DNA of 64,000 bases, from contig NC_067285.1 in NCBI RefSeq assembly GCF_020740795.1, positions 36,589,318-36,653,317 on the forward strand, read 5' to 3'. The DNA is from Apus apus (Eukaryota; Chordata; Aves; Apodiformes; Apodidae). The position numbers were made by a program, and so were the translations under genes. Below are positions 25,230-37,470 of this stretch, one piece after another. The first letter of the stretch is position 1. Each line of letters begins with the position of its first letter. Under the pieces are notes generated by a model. The model had not been told where the DNA came from, made no database searches, and was given only the letters and a program-made list of their open reading frames with translations.

Positions 25230-26907
25230 CGTTATTTGGTTCAACTTTGCTTTGGGTGGCCGGTTCTTGGGTTGGAGGTGGGTTCCCACAAGTCAGAGCC
25301 TTGTCTTTCCCATCATCACCCAGCTGCAGCCGTCTGAAATCCCATCCTCCAGCACCTTGGCCCTTGTCCTTGCAGCTGTCCTTGCCCCTGTCTCCTGGTC
25401 TGACAGCAGCAGTATTGCTCCTGCCTCATTTTCCCCTTTCCCTCTTCTAACACACACCATTTCTGAGTTTTCCAGCTCCCAGTGGTGCTGCAGCAGGGTC
25501 TTTGCTCTTCCCATCCCCTGGCCTGCCTCTGACTGGCTGGCTCTCCTCTGAAGCAACTTCTGTGCTCCCCTCTAATCCCCATCCTCCAAAAAAAAACCTT
25601 GAAGCACAACAATCACTTCAGGCCTTGCCATAAATGTCAGAGTCGATTTAATGAAATGCCCCTTGCAAGGGCTTTCTGCAAAGCGTCCTCTGTGCATCTG
25701 TTTTAAAAAATAATGCTTTAAACTGCAGAGTTAATACCTGAACTGAGGTCACACTCCCCATGCAACATCCCCACCATAAAATTCAGCAGATAGACTCTTT
25801 TCTTTTTTTTTTTAATCCTTGTAGGAAACTATTATATCCTAACTGCAAAATCTGCCCCGGAGTCTGGCAGAGTGGGGTGAGGAGCCATCACTTAAAAATC
25901 AATTCATGGTGGTCTCAAGCTATGTTTTTGTTCTGGCACATTAAACAGAATGAAGACATATGTCTGAATTTAAGACATCCTTTGGGTTCCCTGTACACAC
26001 GAGCCAGCCGAGAAATTTGAACTATTTCAAAGCGCTGGGAGAAAGAATTGTAGACACATCCTTTGCTTAGGCAGATATTTTTAATTATCCTGCCTTTTAA
26101 TATTCCCCTCCGTTTGAGGGTAATCAGAGAAAATAGATCCTGCTGGGCATTGTCATGCTTAATAAAAGTAAGGCTGAACATCTGCAAACTCGGCGACGGC
26201 GCGGCGCAGAGGATGCACCAGCCTTGCGCGGCTCCGACACCGCGCGCGGCTGCCGGGGGTGTCAGCCTCTGTTTACATTCATCCCAGCCCTCCTTTGCCT
26301 CAACTCCACCGGGTTGGGGTGTGAAGGGTTGTTTCCACACATCCTTGGATGTTGGTTGCCCGTCGATGAGACACCAGGTTGGTTGGGGGGGGAAGAGCCT
26401 GCTCCAGCAGGAGCCCGCACCGCTGTGTGAAGCAGGGCTGGCGGCGCCTAAATGAAAGTCATTACAATTAAAGCAGTGAAAGTGAGAGCAGACTTTCTTC
26501 CTTTTTTTTCCCCCCCCTCCCTTTCCTTTATCTTGGCAACACAAACTCCACATCTTGCTGGTGTTATGCAGACTTCCCCCAGGGGAAGGACCATTTTACC
26601 CCCATCCAAGCTTCAGTAGTTTGAAGAGCCAAAGGCAATGCTTGCCCTGTCACCCCGGGGCCATCCCGTCACCCCAGGGCCATCCTGCCCTTCTGCAGAG
26701 CTGGGAGTTGGGTATAAACTGCTCCAAGCCACCAGTGCACATGGGCACGGGTAGGATGGCAAGCAGGGAAGGTCTTCTTCTGTGGTTGGTGTCCTCCCAA
26801 GCACTTATCCCCCCTTCCCAGGTGTGTTCCATCCTTCCAGGGCTGGGGAATCAGGAGAGCACCAGTTGGGAAAAGTGATGGAAGAAAGGGAGCAAGGTGC
26901 ACGTCGA
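25230..26907. other. Intergenic DNA with CpG-dense core and AT-rich flank
   Basis: Unique. The stretch 25.62-26.19 kb is AT-rich and looks constrained by eye, for example TTTAATTATCCTGCCTTTTA. It is followed by a CpG-dense core at 26191-26256. A 212-codon minus-strand frame (26553-25915) crosses both but shows no protein-like pattern. Confidence 0.4.
26191..26256. promoter_or_regulatory. Isolated CpG-dense patch
   Basis: About 14 CpG dinucleotides in 66 bases (CGGCGACGGCGCGGCGC and similar) within CpG-poor desert. It could be a small unmethylated enhancer or the promoter of an unannotated noncoding RNA. Confidence 0.35.
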
Positions 26908-27025
26908 CCCTCACGGCAAAGCATTTCTTCCAAAGATCTCATCTCTGTCTCCTCTTTTTCAGTTTGAAACCATTCCCCCTTGTAAAAAAAAGTCCCTCCT
27001 CACTTTTCCTGTAGCCCCTTCTGGA
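26908..27025 (-). mobile_element. Degraded CR1 LINE fragment
   Basis: CCCTCACGGCAAAGCATTTC through CTTTTCCTGTAGCCCCTTCT matches the middle of the CR1 3' region with many changes. Both ends are missing. Confidence 0.8.
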
Positions 27026-29007
27026 ACCAGAATCTTCTTTTATTACAGTCTAGGGGGAAATAAATGTATCATGCCCACCTGAGAAAGGGAGGCTTCACTG
27101 GCCCAAAACTCCAAACGTTCAGCCTAAGGTTAGAAGCTATTAAACTATTTCCCAGGAGGCTTAGGGGGGGCACTTCTTCTACCATGGCTCAGTCCTGACA
27201 TTTTGAAGACATCTGCCAACATTTAGCGCTGCACCAGTGAGGGGAATGGGGACATCCTTTCTTCTGCCATGCTCCTATGTGTACTCACCATGCCAGGTAT
27301 GGACCATACCCTCCGAATTATCCATTTCCCTGGACATCAGTGCAACTCAGGTGCTTTCAAGGCATTGTTTTTTATAACAGCAGTTCCAAACTGATGCTCT
27401 GCTGTATCTTTCTTCCAAAAATGGGGACCTACCGGCTGGCAACACAACGTCTGAACGCTTTGGAGCACAACCCACAACTGTGAGCATCTCCATCTTCCAG
27501 TGACTTCCTATACCATTGCTCCATAAGGGAAGAACATGATCCCCCCTGGACTCAGCCTGAGTGGGAGCTGCTGTGTCTCGTGCTGACCTCGTGGAGGGTG
27601 CAGGAAGCCACCCCCAGCAACCACAGTGCTGCTGAGAGCCAACGCTCCGATTACAGCATCGCTTGAACCAGGAGGCAGAGCTTTCCCTTTGCACATGTGC
27701 TCAGCAGCTGCTTGGCTGGGCTTTTGAAAGGATGCCACGAGATGCAGCTCCAGATGCTGGAGTTTCCAGAAAGACTTGTCACGGTGGACTCGGCTCTGTC
27801 TTGTTCTTGGCTGCTGTGCCAGAAGGGAAAAGGCTCATAAAGGACAACCTCACCACGGCAGGGTTCCTCTGTATAATTTAAAAGCAACGCAGTGTGAGAG
27901 GGAAATGATGCTGAAGGTCCTAGGCCAGTTGTTGCAAGGTGGAAGCTTTGGCTGCTCAGACCTCCTCAAGGTGTGAGGAGGATGGAAATCTGTAGGGTTG
28001 CCCTGTGGGAAGGCTGGGGCAGGGTGGTGGTTTGCAGCTTATGGGCCTGTCTAATGCTCCAGCTCATGGCCATCCATGCTGGTGACAGCAGCAATTGCTG
28101 GCAGGCACTGTGGTCACTCAGCTCGAACGTGTCACTGGAGATGGACTTTGTCTTGGGTTTGGGGATAAAACAGACTGGGACAGGAAGAGGGAAGTCAAGA
28201 TTTTAGTTCTAATCTATTTTAGGGACGCAGTTTAGCACCAGACTCAGTACGGTTAGGTTAATTATTTGACTCATTGATCTTAAAGTTTTTTTCTCCTTTT
28301 TGCAAACTATCTGTGAGTCCTATGGAGAGCAGATGATCACATCAGTAACCAAGCTTTAGAAACCAGCCTTAATCCTGGTGTGCCTTTGTGTCTGAAAGAC
28401 CTTTTATTACAGTTCATATCCAGTACTGGAAAACGTCGTTAAACAAAGCAATTATGAAATCTTCATGGTGGTCTTCTGCTATGGCTCTGGGGGCAAGGGA
28501 AGTGACCTGTTCCCAACCCGGGCTTGATGTGAGTGGCCGGAGGGAGGGTGGGTCTGCAGGTCATCATTAAAGCTTGTCCTGTGGTGTGCATGGCTTCAGA
28601 TATCCCCCAGCATGATCCACAGAACATTTTATATTAATCCCTGATGTCCACCACTCTGCAGAGACCAGGAGTTTTCCCACCCTTTGCCCTTTAGCTGTGT
28701 TCCTTGGGGCTTCTCCCTCCTCATGAGTGACAGCAAGACACAGGCTGTTGGCACCAGCCTTAGGCCAACGCTTGTGTCCTGCTCCTTCTCGTATGGGGGA
28801 TCAAAACACCATCTCATTTTCATTAATTTTGTGCTGAAACCTTTGTGCTGTCCAGCAGGGAGTGTTTGGTGTATGGAGGGCAGGTGGTACCCTCACTAAT
28901 GTCTTATGGCTTTTGGCTGCCAGGGCAGGTTGGCCCAGGCTGATGGTCCTCTGCTGCCAGTGAGTTCTTCTGCTACAGCCTTGGAAGAGGTGCACTCCCA
29001 CCTGTAA
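27026..29007. other. Intergenic unique DNA
   Basis: No gene or repeat family recognised. Confidence 0.5.
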
Positions 29008-29274
29008 GGGTGGAAATGGCTTTAAACTGGAAGAGGGGAGATTGAGATGAGATCTGAGGAAGAATTCTTTGCTGTGAGGGTGGTGAGACCCTGGCCCAGG
29101 TTGCCCAGAGAAGCTGTGGCTGCCCCATCCCTGGCAGTGTTCAAGGGCAGGTTGGATGGGGCTTGGAGCAACCTGGGCTGGTGAGAGTTGTCCCTGCTCA
29201 TGCAGGGGGTTGGAACTGGTTGGTGTTTAAGTTCTCTTCCAACCCAAACCAGTCTGAGTCTATGATTCTATGAG
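29008..29274 (+). mobile_element. CR1 LINE 3' fragment
   Basis: Starts GGTGGAAATGGCTTTAAACT and ends GAGTCTATGATTCTATGAG. 5'-truncated. Confidence 0.95.
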
Positions 29275-31559
29275 AAGGGGAAACCACCAACAGGTGTCCA
29301 CACCACGTTGCACCTCAGGAGCTTTGTGCAGGGAAGGCACCTGCTGAATGCCACGTCCATCCCATTGGCTCTTCTGCAAGTGCACAGCAAGGGGCAAGAC
29401 ACTTCCAAAAACTAAGCTCTTTCCCTGGCATACCTGAAACAAATCTAAAGAGCCTAGCCCAAATCCCTGGCAAAGAGATTTCCCTTGGGAAGGGCACAAC
29501 TGGGCTCCTCCTTCCACGCTGTGACCATGCTGCCAAGTTCCTGATACTCCCCCTGTATCCCAGCATTATGGATTATCTTATGAACCCACCCACACCATTC
29601 CTTGTTTATTCATCATTAAACCAACACCATCAGCCCCCACATTCCAGAAATGTGCTGGCTTGCAGCTAATTAAAACCACTGTACACTTCATTATCCCAGC
29701 TTTTCTTTGGCTCCAGTTTCCACAGTCCAAAAGAAATGCAAATGAGTTGGTTCTGGCAGGGCTTCTCCACATTCCTCGGGGTCTTACTGGAATTGCTGGA
29801 ATTCTCAGATGTTGTTAAACAATCAAAGAGTAAATAAATATCCCATCACATCCTGATTTTTCTGAAATGGTTGTGGTTGCAGAGAACAGCTTCTGTAAAG
29901 GGGGCTGAGCCCAGCAGGCCTGTAACTAGTGGTTATGGAATGGCCACAAATTGAAGGCAGCCAAAACATTTAAAGAAAAAAAAAAACAACAACACGAAAA
30001 TAAAAGCAACAAGCCTGCACCACAAGCTGGTGAGCTCAAGACACACACTGAAGCATGGAGGAGTTTTGCATCCTCTGATGGCCAAAGGGAAGGATGCGCT
30101 GGCTTTGGAGGGATGTCCAAGCTTCAGTGCACCCCTTCTCTGAAGTATCCCATAAAGGCACCAGGTCCCAGAGCCCCGGTGGGATTTAAATGGCAAGATG
30201 TTGTGCAGGAGCCCCAGATGTGTGCATCTTCCTAGCTGCTGCCCTCCTCAAGCCTTCACAAGTGATGCTGTGGAGCCAAGGGGCTCTGAGTTCCCCTGGA
30301 AGTGGCGTTAGGCTGTGGCTGTCCCAGGAGAGGGCAGAGGTGTTCCTTCCAACCCAGCTCAGAGTGGAGATGGCTTCGGGAGCCACCAGCACTTGACACC
30401 AGCTGATCTGACACCTTTGGGAAGCAGACCATTCATCCTGGTGCTTCTCCCACTCCCAGCATGTCTCAATCCGACGGTGTGGGCTGTTAATGAAGCCCCT
30501 GGCAGCCTGCAGGAAAAGCTGGGGTTTAGCTGGAGGGACCTTTGAGACACAGGAATATTGGGGGGCTGATTTTCAGGAGCAAATATGTTTAGGTGTCAGA
30601 TGTCCCGTGCCTGGGGGTGTTACTAAGACATGTACTCAGACTGATTGTGTTCACAGATTTAAATTGTGTAGCTCTTGTTGGCCCTTTGGTACTTGTCCTC
30701 CATAGCACGCAATACAGACTGAGGTGAAGTGGGGGTTATACTTATTTTTAAAGGATTTTCATGTCATCTTTTTCCATTAGTTACTTAGTAGGGAGACAAA
30801 CCATGAGGTGTTATCTCATTAACATTAATCCCAGCCTCAAGGGGCAGCATTTTACCTCGCCATGAAAACACCACCTCCATACCTATTAAACACACACCTC
30901 AATTGTTTAAAAGTTAACATTGTGAGGGTTAGCACACATTTTTTGGTAGGTTCTGTGCTGTTTTCAAAGTGTTGTGAGATTTATTAGTGGTGGTTGTAAG
31001 GGGTCTGCAGGGGCAGGAGGGGTGTAGGGGAGGTCATCGCATCAGTTGGTGCAACTTTTTCAAGTTCCTTTCTTCCCAAAGGCAGCCTTCTCTATTTGGA
31101 AACAGAAGAAATGGGCAAGTTGCATCTACTTCTCATGTTTTTCTTTCTCTTCCCTTGTTCACTCCTCGTGGTTTCCCTGCACAGAGGAGGAAAACACATT
31201 TGGAAAGCAAGGCCACATTTTATCCCCCAACTACAACCTGCGGGGCTGCAGCAGGGACCCTCTGCTGGGACCTTGTGTTTGCCCAAGCAGCAGGTGACTT
31301 CTCTGGCCTTCATCCCCTCCAAATCCTCTTGTCCTTCCTTTTAAAACACCGTTGCCTTCAGGAGGGCCGAGATTAAAGTCTCCATGAAAACCAGCGTTGA
31401 ACCAAGGCCGGTCCAGGGAGGGGACCAGCCTTTCATCTCCCAGCTGCCTTCCCCGCCCGCCCCTTTGTCCCGGCCCCAGCAGCAAAGGTTGTTTGTCTTG
31501 GGTGCAAGACTGTGGCCCGCCAAACTTTGAAGTTTGCTGCCTGGCTCGGTGTCACCTAC

Positions 31560-31870
31560 TGTTCCTGCCGGCAGTGGCCAGATAAAGCCGATGGGCTGGA
31601 GGTGTCGGCCCTAATGCCTTCCTTGACACGTAGGCTTGGGCTTCAAACGCGGGGGAAGCGGCTGAGAGGGGAGATAGGAACGCCTCGTTAATCCCCTGCC
31701 AGATAAGCACCTCTGGTGGATCTGCTGGGCTTCCGACGGCCCTAACAACCCCCCGAACCTCACACATTAACACCTCACCCAGATCAAAGATTTCATTCTC
31801 CTTTCTTTCTGCCCTCAGCTCATGGCGGGGTTTAGGCACCGAGCCCTCTCCGACCCGTGCTGGTCTTCCC
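31560..31870. promoter_or_regulatory. Candidate distal enhancer with TAATCC, GATA and TCF/LEF motifs
   Basis: Unique patch containing TAATCCC (31689-31695, OTX/GSC-type), AGATAAG (31701-31707, GATA-type) and AGATCAAAG (31781-31789, TCF/LEF-type) within about 100 bases. It lies about 25 kb past the 3' end of DKK1. These factor families regulate DKK1 in anterior embryonic tissue in other vertebrates. Function here is inferred from motifs alone. Confidence 0.3.
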
Positions 31871-34329
31871 CCAGTTACAGAGCAAATGGTTAAATTCCTC
31901 TGGGTGGCCTGTCCATGGTCATCCCCCCCAAGAACTAATCTGGAAGAGATTTTCCCTTCCAGGATGGAGATGATATCCAGCAATTTTTTTTTATTTTATT
32001 TTTTTTTTTCACTGCCCACATGAGCAAAATCCTCCCGAGGTTTATGGTTGTAAATAAGTTGTGTTGCTTGCAATTGTAATTTTAAAGGATATTGGATGCT
32101 CAACAATATCCTGGTGCATGGCTTGTCCTGAAAATGCTCTGCAAAGCCATTGACTGCTCTTGTCCAAGCTCAGAACAAGGGCTGTGAAAATCATGTCCTC
32201 GTGGCCAGGTCTGAACCACACAAGGCACACCCAGGGCATGGTATAGAAAAGGTTGTGGTATTTTTAATGAAAACGCTGCTTTAATTTCTCCTTCAATGTG
32301 TTATGGAGCACCATGAGCAATAGCTATGGGTCAGCCCTACCTTATATCCAACATCTAGAGCATGTGGATAAAACGTGTGGTGAGGGTGAACACCTGCATG
32401 AGCCACACTGTGGCTTTCAGGGGTTGCTTTCAGTCATGCATAGTATGGAAAGTGATTTATGTGGAGCTGAGCAGCATTTTGAAAGTGTCAGAGGGTCTAA
32501 AAGAACAACAACGAAAAGATGATATTGCAATGAAGGGGTTAGAAGAGCTGGATTGGCCTCAGCCAGCCAGCTCAGCAAATGACCAGATCTGAAGCAGAGG
32601 TGTGGATGGAGACTCATGTAAGCCAGCTTGTAGGAAAAGGTGAAAATACGAGTGGAGTCAAGGCTCGGAGAATTCAGTACCTCTTCTCAGGCAAGGTTCC
32701 TCACACTGGAGGTTCCAGGAGGTCTTGAAGCTGCTGCTGTGTTTTACCCTAATAGGTTTTTTTTTCCCAAGTTCCTTTCTTCCCAAAGGCAGCCTTCTCC
32801 CTCTGGGAGATGTTATGCAACATCTCAGCGATTGAAGTATCCATTTAGGAGGTGGGAGATGCACATTGAAGTTCCTCCTTGCCTGGAGGGGTTTGGACCT
32901 AATCTCCAACATCAGGAGAGCATCCAGCCAGCTGGGCAAGCACAGGAGAGGGAGGAGGGGAGATCTTCACCCCCACCACCACCACCCAGCCCCACACGGC
33001 AGCTCCTGGAGGCCTGGATTACATGAAATAATGTTTTTAAATGTCCCTATTTTAAAATGAAAAGAAAGAGAAGTGTTCCTGTAGGTCAGACTTCCAAAGA
33101 AGGGAGTTGGCATCTTCCTTTTCACCCACAGAGATAAGGAAGAAAAGAGTATATCCTGGTGAAACCAGGACTTCACTGGCGTTTGACAAAATTCGAATGA
33201 AGTTTTCATTTTTAATGCAATTGCCCTTTTATGCTGTTCAATAACTGCTCCTACCCATGAAAGAGCTGGGAGTGATCTTCCCAGGCCAAGCCAGGGGTGG
33301 TTTCTGTGCATGGAGGGCATCGTGCATCATCATCTCTAGGTTGCTCCTCTGGCCCCTTCCCTGGGGAGGAAAGAAATCATAGAGAAAGGAAACGGTCACA
33401 GGAGGTTTAGCAAAGGCTGCCCAGGAAAAAAAAATGATGTGAGGTTTGGTTTGGCTGTGAGGGCTTGAACGTGCCACCTCTGTGACCACAGGGGACACCT
33501 CACACGTGGCTTCTGCTCCCTTCCTGACAGTAACTCCTACCCTAGACATGTGGGAGTGGTAGTGAAAGTGTATAAAAAAAGAAATGGTTATTGGTAAAGA
33601 ATATATTACTTTAAGAGTGTTTTAAGTCATTCCTTAAAATATCAAGGGGCTTAAGCACTAATTCAACCCATTTCCAACAGGCCAAACAATTCTGACAGCA
33701 AGTCCTGTGGGTTTTGTTCCAAAGGCTGGACCATGAGTGAAGAAAAGGCTCCATACTAAGCTGGACCAGACCGTGCTTATCATTTCACCTCTGTGGTGAT
33801 GGACCTTCACAGCTGAGGTCCTCCCATGCTCCTGAGATGTCTGCAGGGAGCCATAGCTTCCTCTGAAGCTGCAGACACAGTGATGGAGTCTGGAGCCAAC
33901 AGGCCCCGTTGCACCAAACTGGAATTTGGGCAGTGTGCAGTGACTCAAAGATGAGCTGGATGTATCCATGGGAGAATCCAGGCAGCTTCCCACTTAGAGA
34001 CTGGAGAGGGGATTTGGTCCCTAAGTATAGTTAGTAGAGGTGCTATGAGGGGGGTTGTGGAAAATCTCCAGCTTCTGCTCTTCAGGGTACAGGTCTCTCG
34101 CAGGTCCTGCTGGTTCTCTTTGGCTGGAGGTGAACATCTGGGGGTCCTGGCAGGGTCTGGCAGGCAGGAGCATGGCAGGCCCAGCCGTTATCTGGAGCTG
34201 GGCCGTGGCAACAGGCAAGTGGAAGAGCAGATGTGAGATCTTCCTCTTCAATCTCCTGCCTCCCCTTTTGAAGTGTGAGATTAATGGCCAGATCAGATTG
34301 TTGACTTTACAGAGGCTGTAGTTGGGGCT

Positions 34330-34560
34330 GATGTCATTATGTGATGCTTCCAGAGCAGGAGGACCATCCTCGCGTCTGACAAAAGCAGCTAATAAACAAA
34401 GATAAATGGAATGTACTTCCAGGTTATTAATGACTTCCCAGCGTGGCAATCTCCAGGAACAATAGGGAATTGTTTGCTCAGCGGGTTATAGTTTTACTTG
34501 GGTTAATGGCTGTGGAATTAAGGGCAGCTCGGGCTGTGCAGCACCATGTGCTCCGCGGCA
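34330..34560. promoter_or_regulatory. Candidate distal enhancer with inverted SOX pair
   Basis: AACAAT (34458-34463) and ATTGTT (34469-34474) form an inverted pair with a five-base spacer, the layout of SOX dimer sites. Nearby are TAAACA (34393-34398, FOX-type) and TGGAATG (TEAD-type). Unique DNA about 22 kb past the 3' end of DKK1. Inference from motifs only. Confidence 0.3.
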
Positions 34561-35896
34561 GCGTCCTGCCGGGATGGATCAAATGGGATGTTTTGGGTTG
34601 GGGGGGGGGGGAGGGGCACGGAGAGCTCAACTGTGACTTGAGTCTTCTCCAGTACATGGGGACACTGGGAAAAATAATTGGAAGCACTCCTGGCCCAGCG
34701 GCACTCCCAAGATGAAGAGCTCTGTTTATCTGCCAGTGTTTGCCTTGGCTTTTCTTCCTCATCTTCAAAGCTCTTGGCTGGTGTTATCCCATTAACGTCC
34801 AAGCGGGAAAGGGCGGTGGTGTGGGGACAAACTGATGTCCACCAGCACCACCGGGAGCTGGCGAGGGGGACCACCACCCCCGGGGGTGGATATCCCCATA
34901 CCCAGGGCAAGGAAGGTCCCGTGCCACTCAGGTCCTGCTCCTTATGAGGTGAGGGTGGTGCCCACGCTATGGGCCAAACTGCTGCTGCCCAAACCTTGAT
35001 CCACTGTGAAAACTTGGAGGTGGGTGCCTGGCCTCCAAAAAACACTCCCAACAGATGAAATTAATCCTCCCACAGGGATTTAGCTGGAAATACAAGTTGA
35101 ACCTACGCATGCAAACGTACACTTGGGCACCTGAACCACCAGTGGTGGCTGCCCATGGGGAGGGCCATGGATTATTTTTTTCCCATTTGAAACAAAAAGG
35201 TTTTCTTTTTGCCTTTGGTTGCCCAGTGGACATAGAGCCAAAGCGTAAAGGGAGCCACAGAGAGACACTGAGGTTTGTTTTTTTGCTGGTCAGTTTGAAC
35301 ACTGTAATTTTGGCGTGTGGTTCAGCTGAAGGCAACACCGCTGGGATGCTGCAGGACATGGAGCATTTTCTCCATGGGTCCTGGTTCTGTAGGGAAGAAG
35401 GTATTTGTTTATTCTTCTGCTGTCTTTCCAGCCCCAAAACTGTTGAGAGCAAGCACAGGAGCTTTGGTGAAAGGGCGATATGGTTTGAAAAGGAGAAGAG
35501 GCAAATATCTGGAGCAGCACCACAGTCCCAACATTGCTCTCGGCTCTGCAGATCTTTGAGTGTCCTCAGTGGATTCCCCAGGGGGCAAGAAAGCCACCAT
35601 GCATGACACCTGGTGTCACGCAGCTGGGAGCAGTGCCTGGGGTCTCACCTCCAATTAACACCTTTCTAATAAAAAAAAAAAAAATCTTATAATAATTCCC
35701 CCCATGCTTCTTACCTCCCTGACCAGGACGGCCCGGATGGCAGCGGCTCATTTTCCACCTGGGATGTCTTGATGTCTTGGATTTTGGGTGGGACTTTTTT
35801 GGTGTGTTTTTTTTTTTTTAATTTTATCTTTCATTTTCCATATATACATATTTTATTTGTTTGTTTATTATTTCATTGTATTATATTTTATTTTAT

Positions 35897-36064
35897 GCCC
35901 AGGGAAGCTGTGGCTGCCCCATCCCTGGCAGTGTTGAAGGGCAGGTTGGATGGGGCTTGGAGCAACCTGGGCTGGTGGGAGGTGTCCCTGCCCATGCAGG
36001 GGGGTTGGAACTGGATGGTCTTGAAGGTCCCTTCCAACCCAAACCAGTCTGGGATTCTATGATT
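35897..36064 (+). mobile_element. CR1 LINE 3' fragment
   Basis: Starts GCCCAGGGAAGCTGTGGCTG and ends AGTCTGGGATTCTATGATTT. 5'-truncated copy set in T-rich DNA. Confidence 0.95.
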
Positions 36065-36446
36065 TCATTTTGTCTTTTATTTTATTGCATTTCATCTCAT
36101 GATTTGATTTGATTAGGTTTGGTTTGATTCGATTTCCTTTGACTTCCTCTGATTTCCTTCTTTTATGTCATTTCACCTTAATTTATGTCACTATTTAAAG
36201 TTCATTTCATATTTTTTTATTTACTTTTAAACATCAGCTAAGTTTGTTTCACTTCTCGTTCTTTTTTTCTTTCATTTATTTCTCTTGATATTTTATTCCC
36301 TATCGATTTCGCCTTTTAGTTTGTATTTTATTTTCTGTTTTGCTTAACCGGGGGCTTAAATGACACGGGGGGGCTGGGGGGGGGGACCCGCTGGGCTGGG
36401 TCCCCACCCTCCTGCCCGCCGAGGGTGCCAGCGGGTCCGGCAGCGG
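36065..36446. other. T-rich tract then abrupt GC-rich shift
   Basis: 36065-36355 is T-rich low-complexity DNA (many TTTAT/GATTT stretches). From about 36360 it becomes very GC-rich and leads into the minisatellite. Confidence 0.7.
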
Positions 36447-37110
36447 AAGCGCGGGGAGGGATGCGGGAGCGAGGGGAGGGATGAGGGAGCGCGGGGAGGG
36501 ATGCGGGAGTGAGGGGAGGGATGAGGAAGCGAGGGGAGGGATGCGGGAGTGAGGGGAGGGATGAGGGAGCGAGGTGAAGGATGCGGGAGCGAGGGGAGGG
36601 ATGAGGGAGGGCGGGGAGGGATGAGGGAGCGAGGGGAGGGATGTGTGAGGGCGGGGAGGGATGCGGGAGCGAGGGGAGGGATGCGGGAGCGAGGGGAGGG
36701 ATGAGGGAGCGAGGGGAGGGATGCGGGAGTGCGGGGAGGGATGCGGGAGCGAGGGGAGGGATGCAGAAGTGCGGGGAGGGATGCGGGATGGCGGGGATGG
36801 ATGCGGGAGCGAGGGGAGGGATGCGGGAGAACGGGGAGGGATGAGGGAGCGAGGTGAAGGATGCGGGAGCGCTGGGAGGGATGAGGGAGGGCGGGGAGGG
36901 ATGTGGGAGTGAGGGGAGGGATGAGGGAGCGAGGGGAGGGATGCGGGAGGGCGGGGAGGGATGAGGGAGCGCGGGGAGGGATGAGGGAGGGCGGGGAGGG
37001 ATGCGGGAGCGAGGGGAGGGATGGCGGGGAGGGATGCGGGAGCGAGGGAAGGGATGGCGGGGAGGGATGAGGGAGCGAGGGAAGGGATGCGGGAGGGAGG
37101 GGAGGGATGC
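36447..37110. repeat. 20-bp minisatellite, about 33 copies
   Basis: Tandem 20-bp unit GGGATGCGGGAGCGAGGGGA with variants (GATGAGG, GCGCGG, GGGCGG). The register shifts near 37018, where shortened units appear. The plus strand is almost pure purine. All three minus-strand frames stay open across it (280-340 codons) because the unit has no stop and 20 is not a multiple of three, so these Pro/Ser-rich frames are artefacts. Confidence 0.97.
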
Positions 37111-37285
37111 GCTCCCGCGGAGCACCGAGGATGCGGAGGGAGGCGGAGCGGCCGCTCCAGCCCCTTCCAAGACCCTCGGCTTCTAAGGAGAGCGGGGTGC
37201 GGGAGGAGCTGCCGCGCAGATGAGCGGGGAGGGGGTTGCGGGGAGGGGCGGAAACCCCCTGCGGCCCCGGGGGCTGAGGGCATAA
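37111..37285. promoter_or_regulatory. CpG-rich unique flank of the 20-bp minisatellite
   Basis: Contains GCGGCCGCTCC, CTGCCGCGC and other CpG-dense sequence, non-repetitive, ending at the TA repeat. With the array it forms an approximately 0.9-kb CpG island far from any annotated exon. A noncoding RNA promoter is possible but unproven. Confidence 0.3.
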
Positions 37286-37303
37286 ACAGAGAGGAAAACA
37301 CAT

Positions 37304-37329
37304 TATATATATATATATATATATATATT
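37304..37329. repeat. (TA)13 microsatellite
   Basis: Perfect TA dinucleotides, 26 bases, at the edge of the CpG-rich segment. Confidence 0.95.
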
Positions 37330-37470
37330 TAAAGCAAATATTTAAATCAATGTAAAAAATTAAAATGAGTAAATACAAAAAAAAAAAAAGCCTAGAACCA
37401 AGTAAAAAATTAAGGTTAATATATTTTACATCAAATTAAAATAAGGATAGGCCAGCTCTAACAGTCAGCA

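Larger units (their letters stand above)
29275..35896. other. Intergenic DNA with two candidate regulatory patches
   Basis: Longest CR1-free stretch in the desert (6.6 kb). No gene recognised. The two most enhancer-like patches are 31560-31870 and 34330-34560, listed separately. Open frames up to about 183 codons near 34.5-35.6 kb show no recognisable domain. Confidence 0.5.

Noticed and set aside
25915-26553. 212-codon minus-strand open frame
   Set aside because: No recognisable domain, no codon-level pattern of a gene, and it spans an AT-rich block and a CpG patch of very different composition.
36300-37378. Three overlapping minus-strand open frames of 280-340 codons, Pro/Ser/Ile-rich
   Set aside because: They translate a 20-bp tandem repeat that lacks stops in every frame. 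All three frames being open with the same periodicity is the mark of a minisatellite, not a protein.
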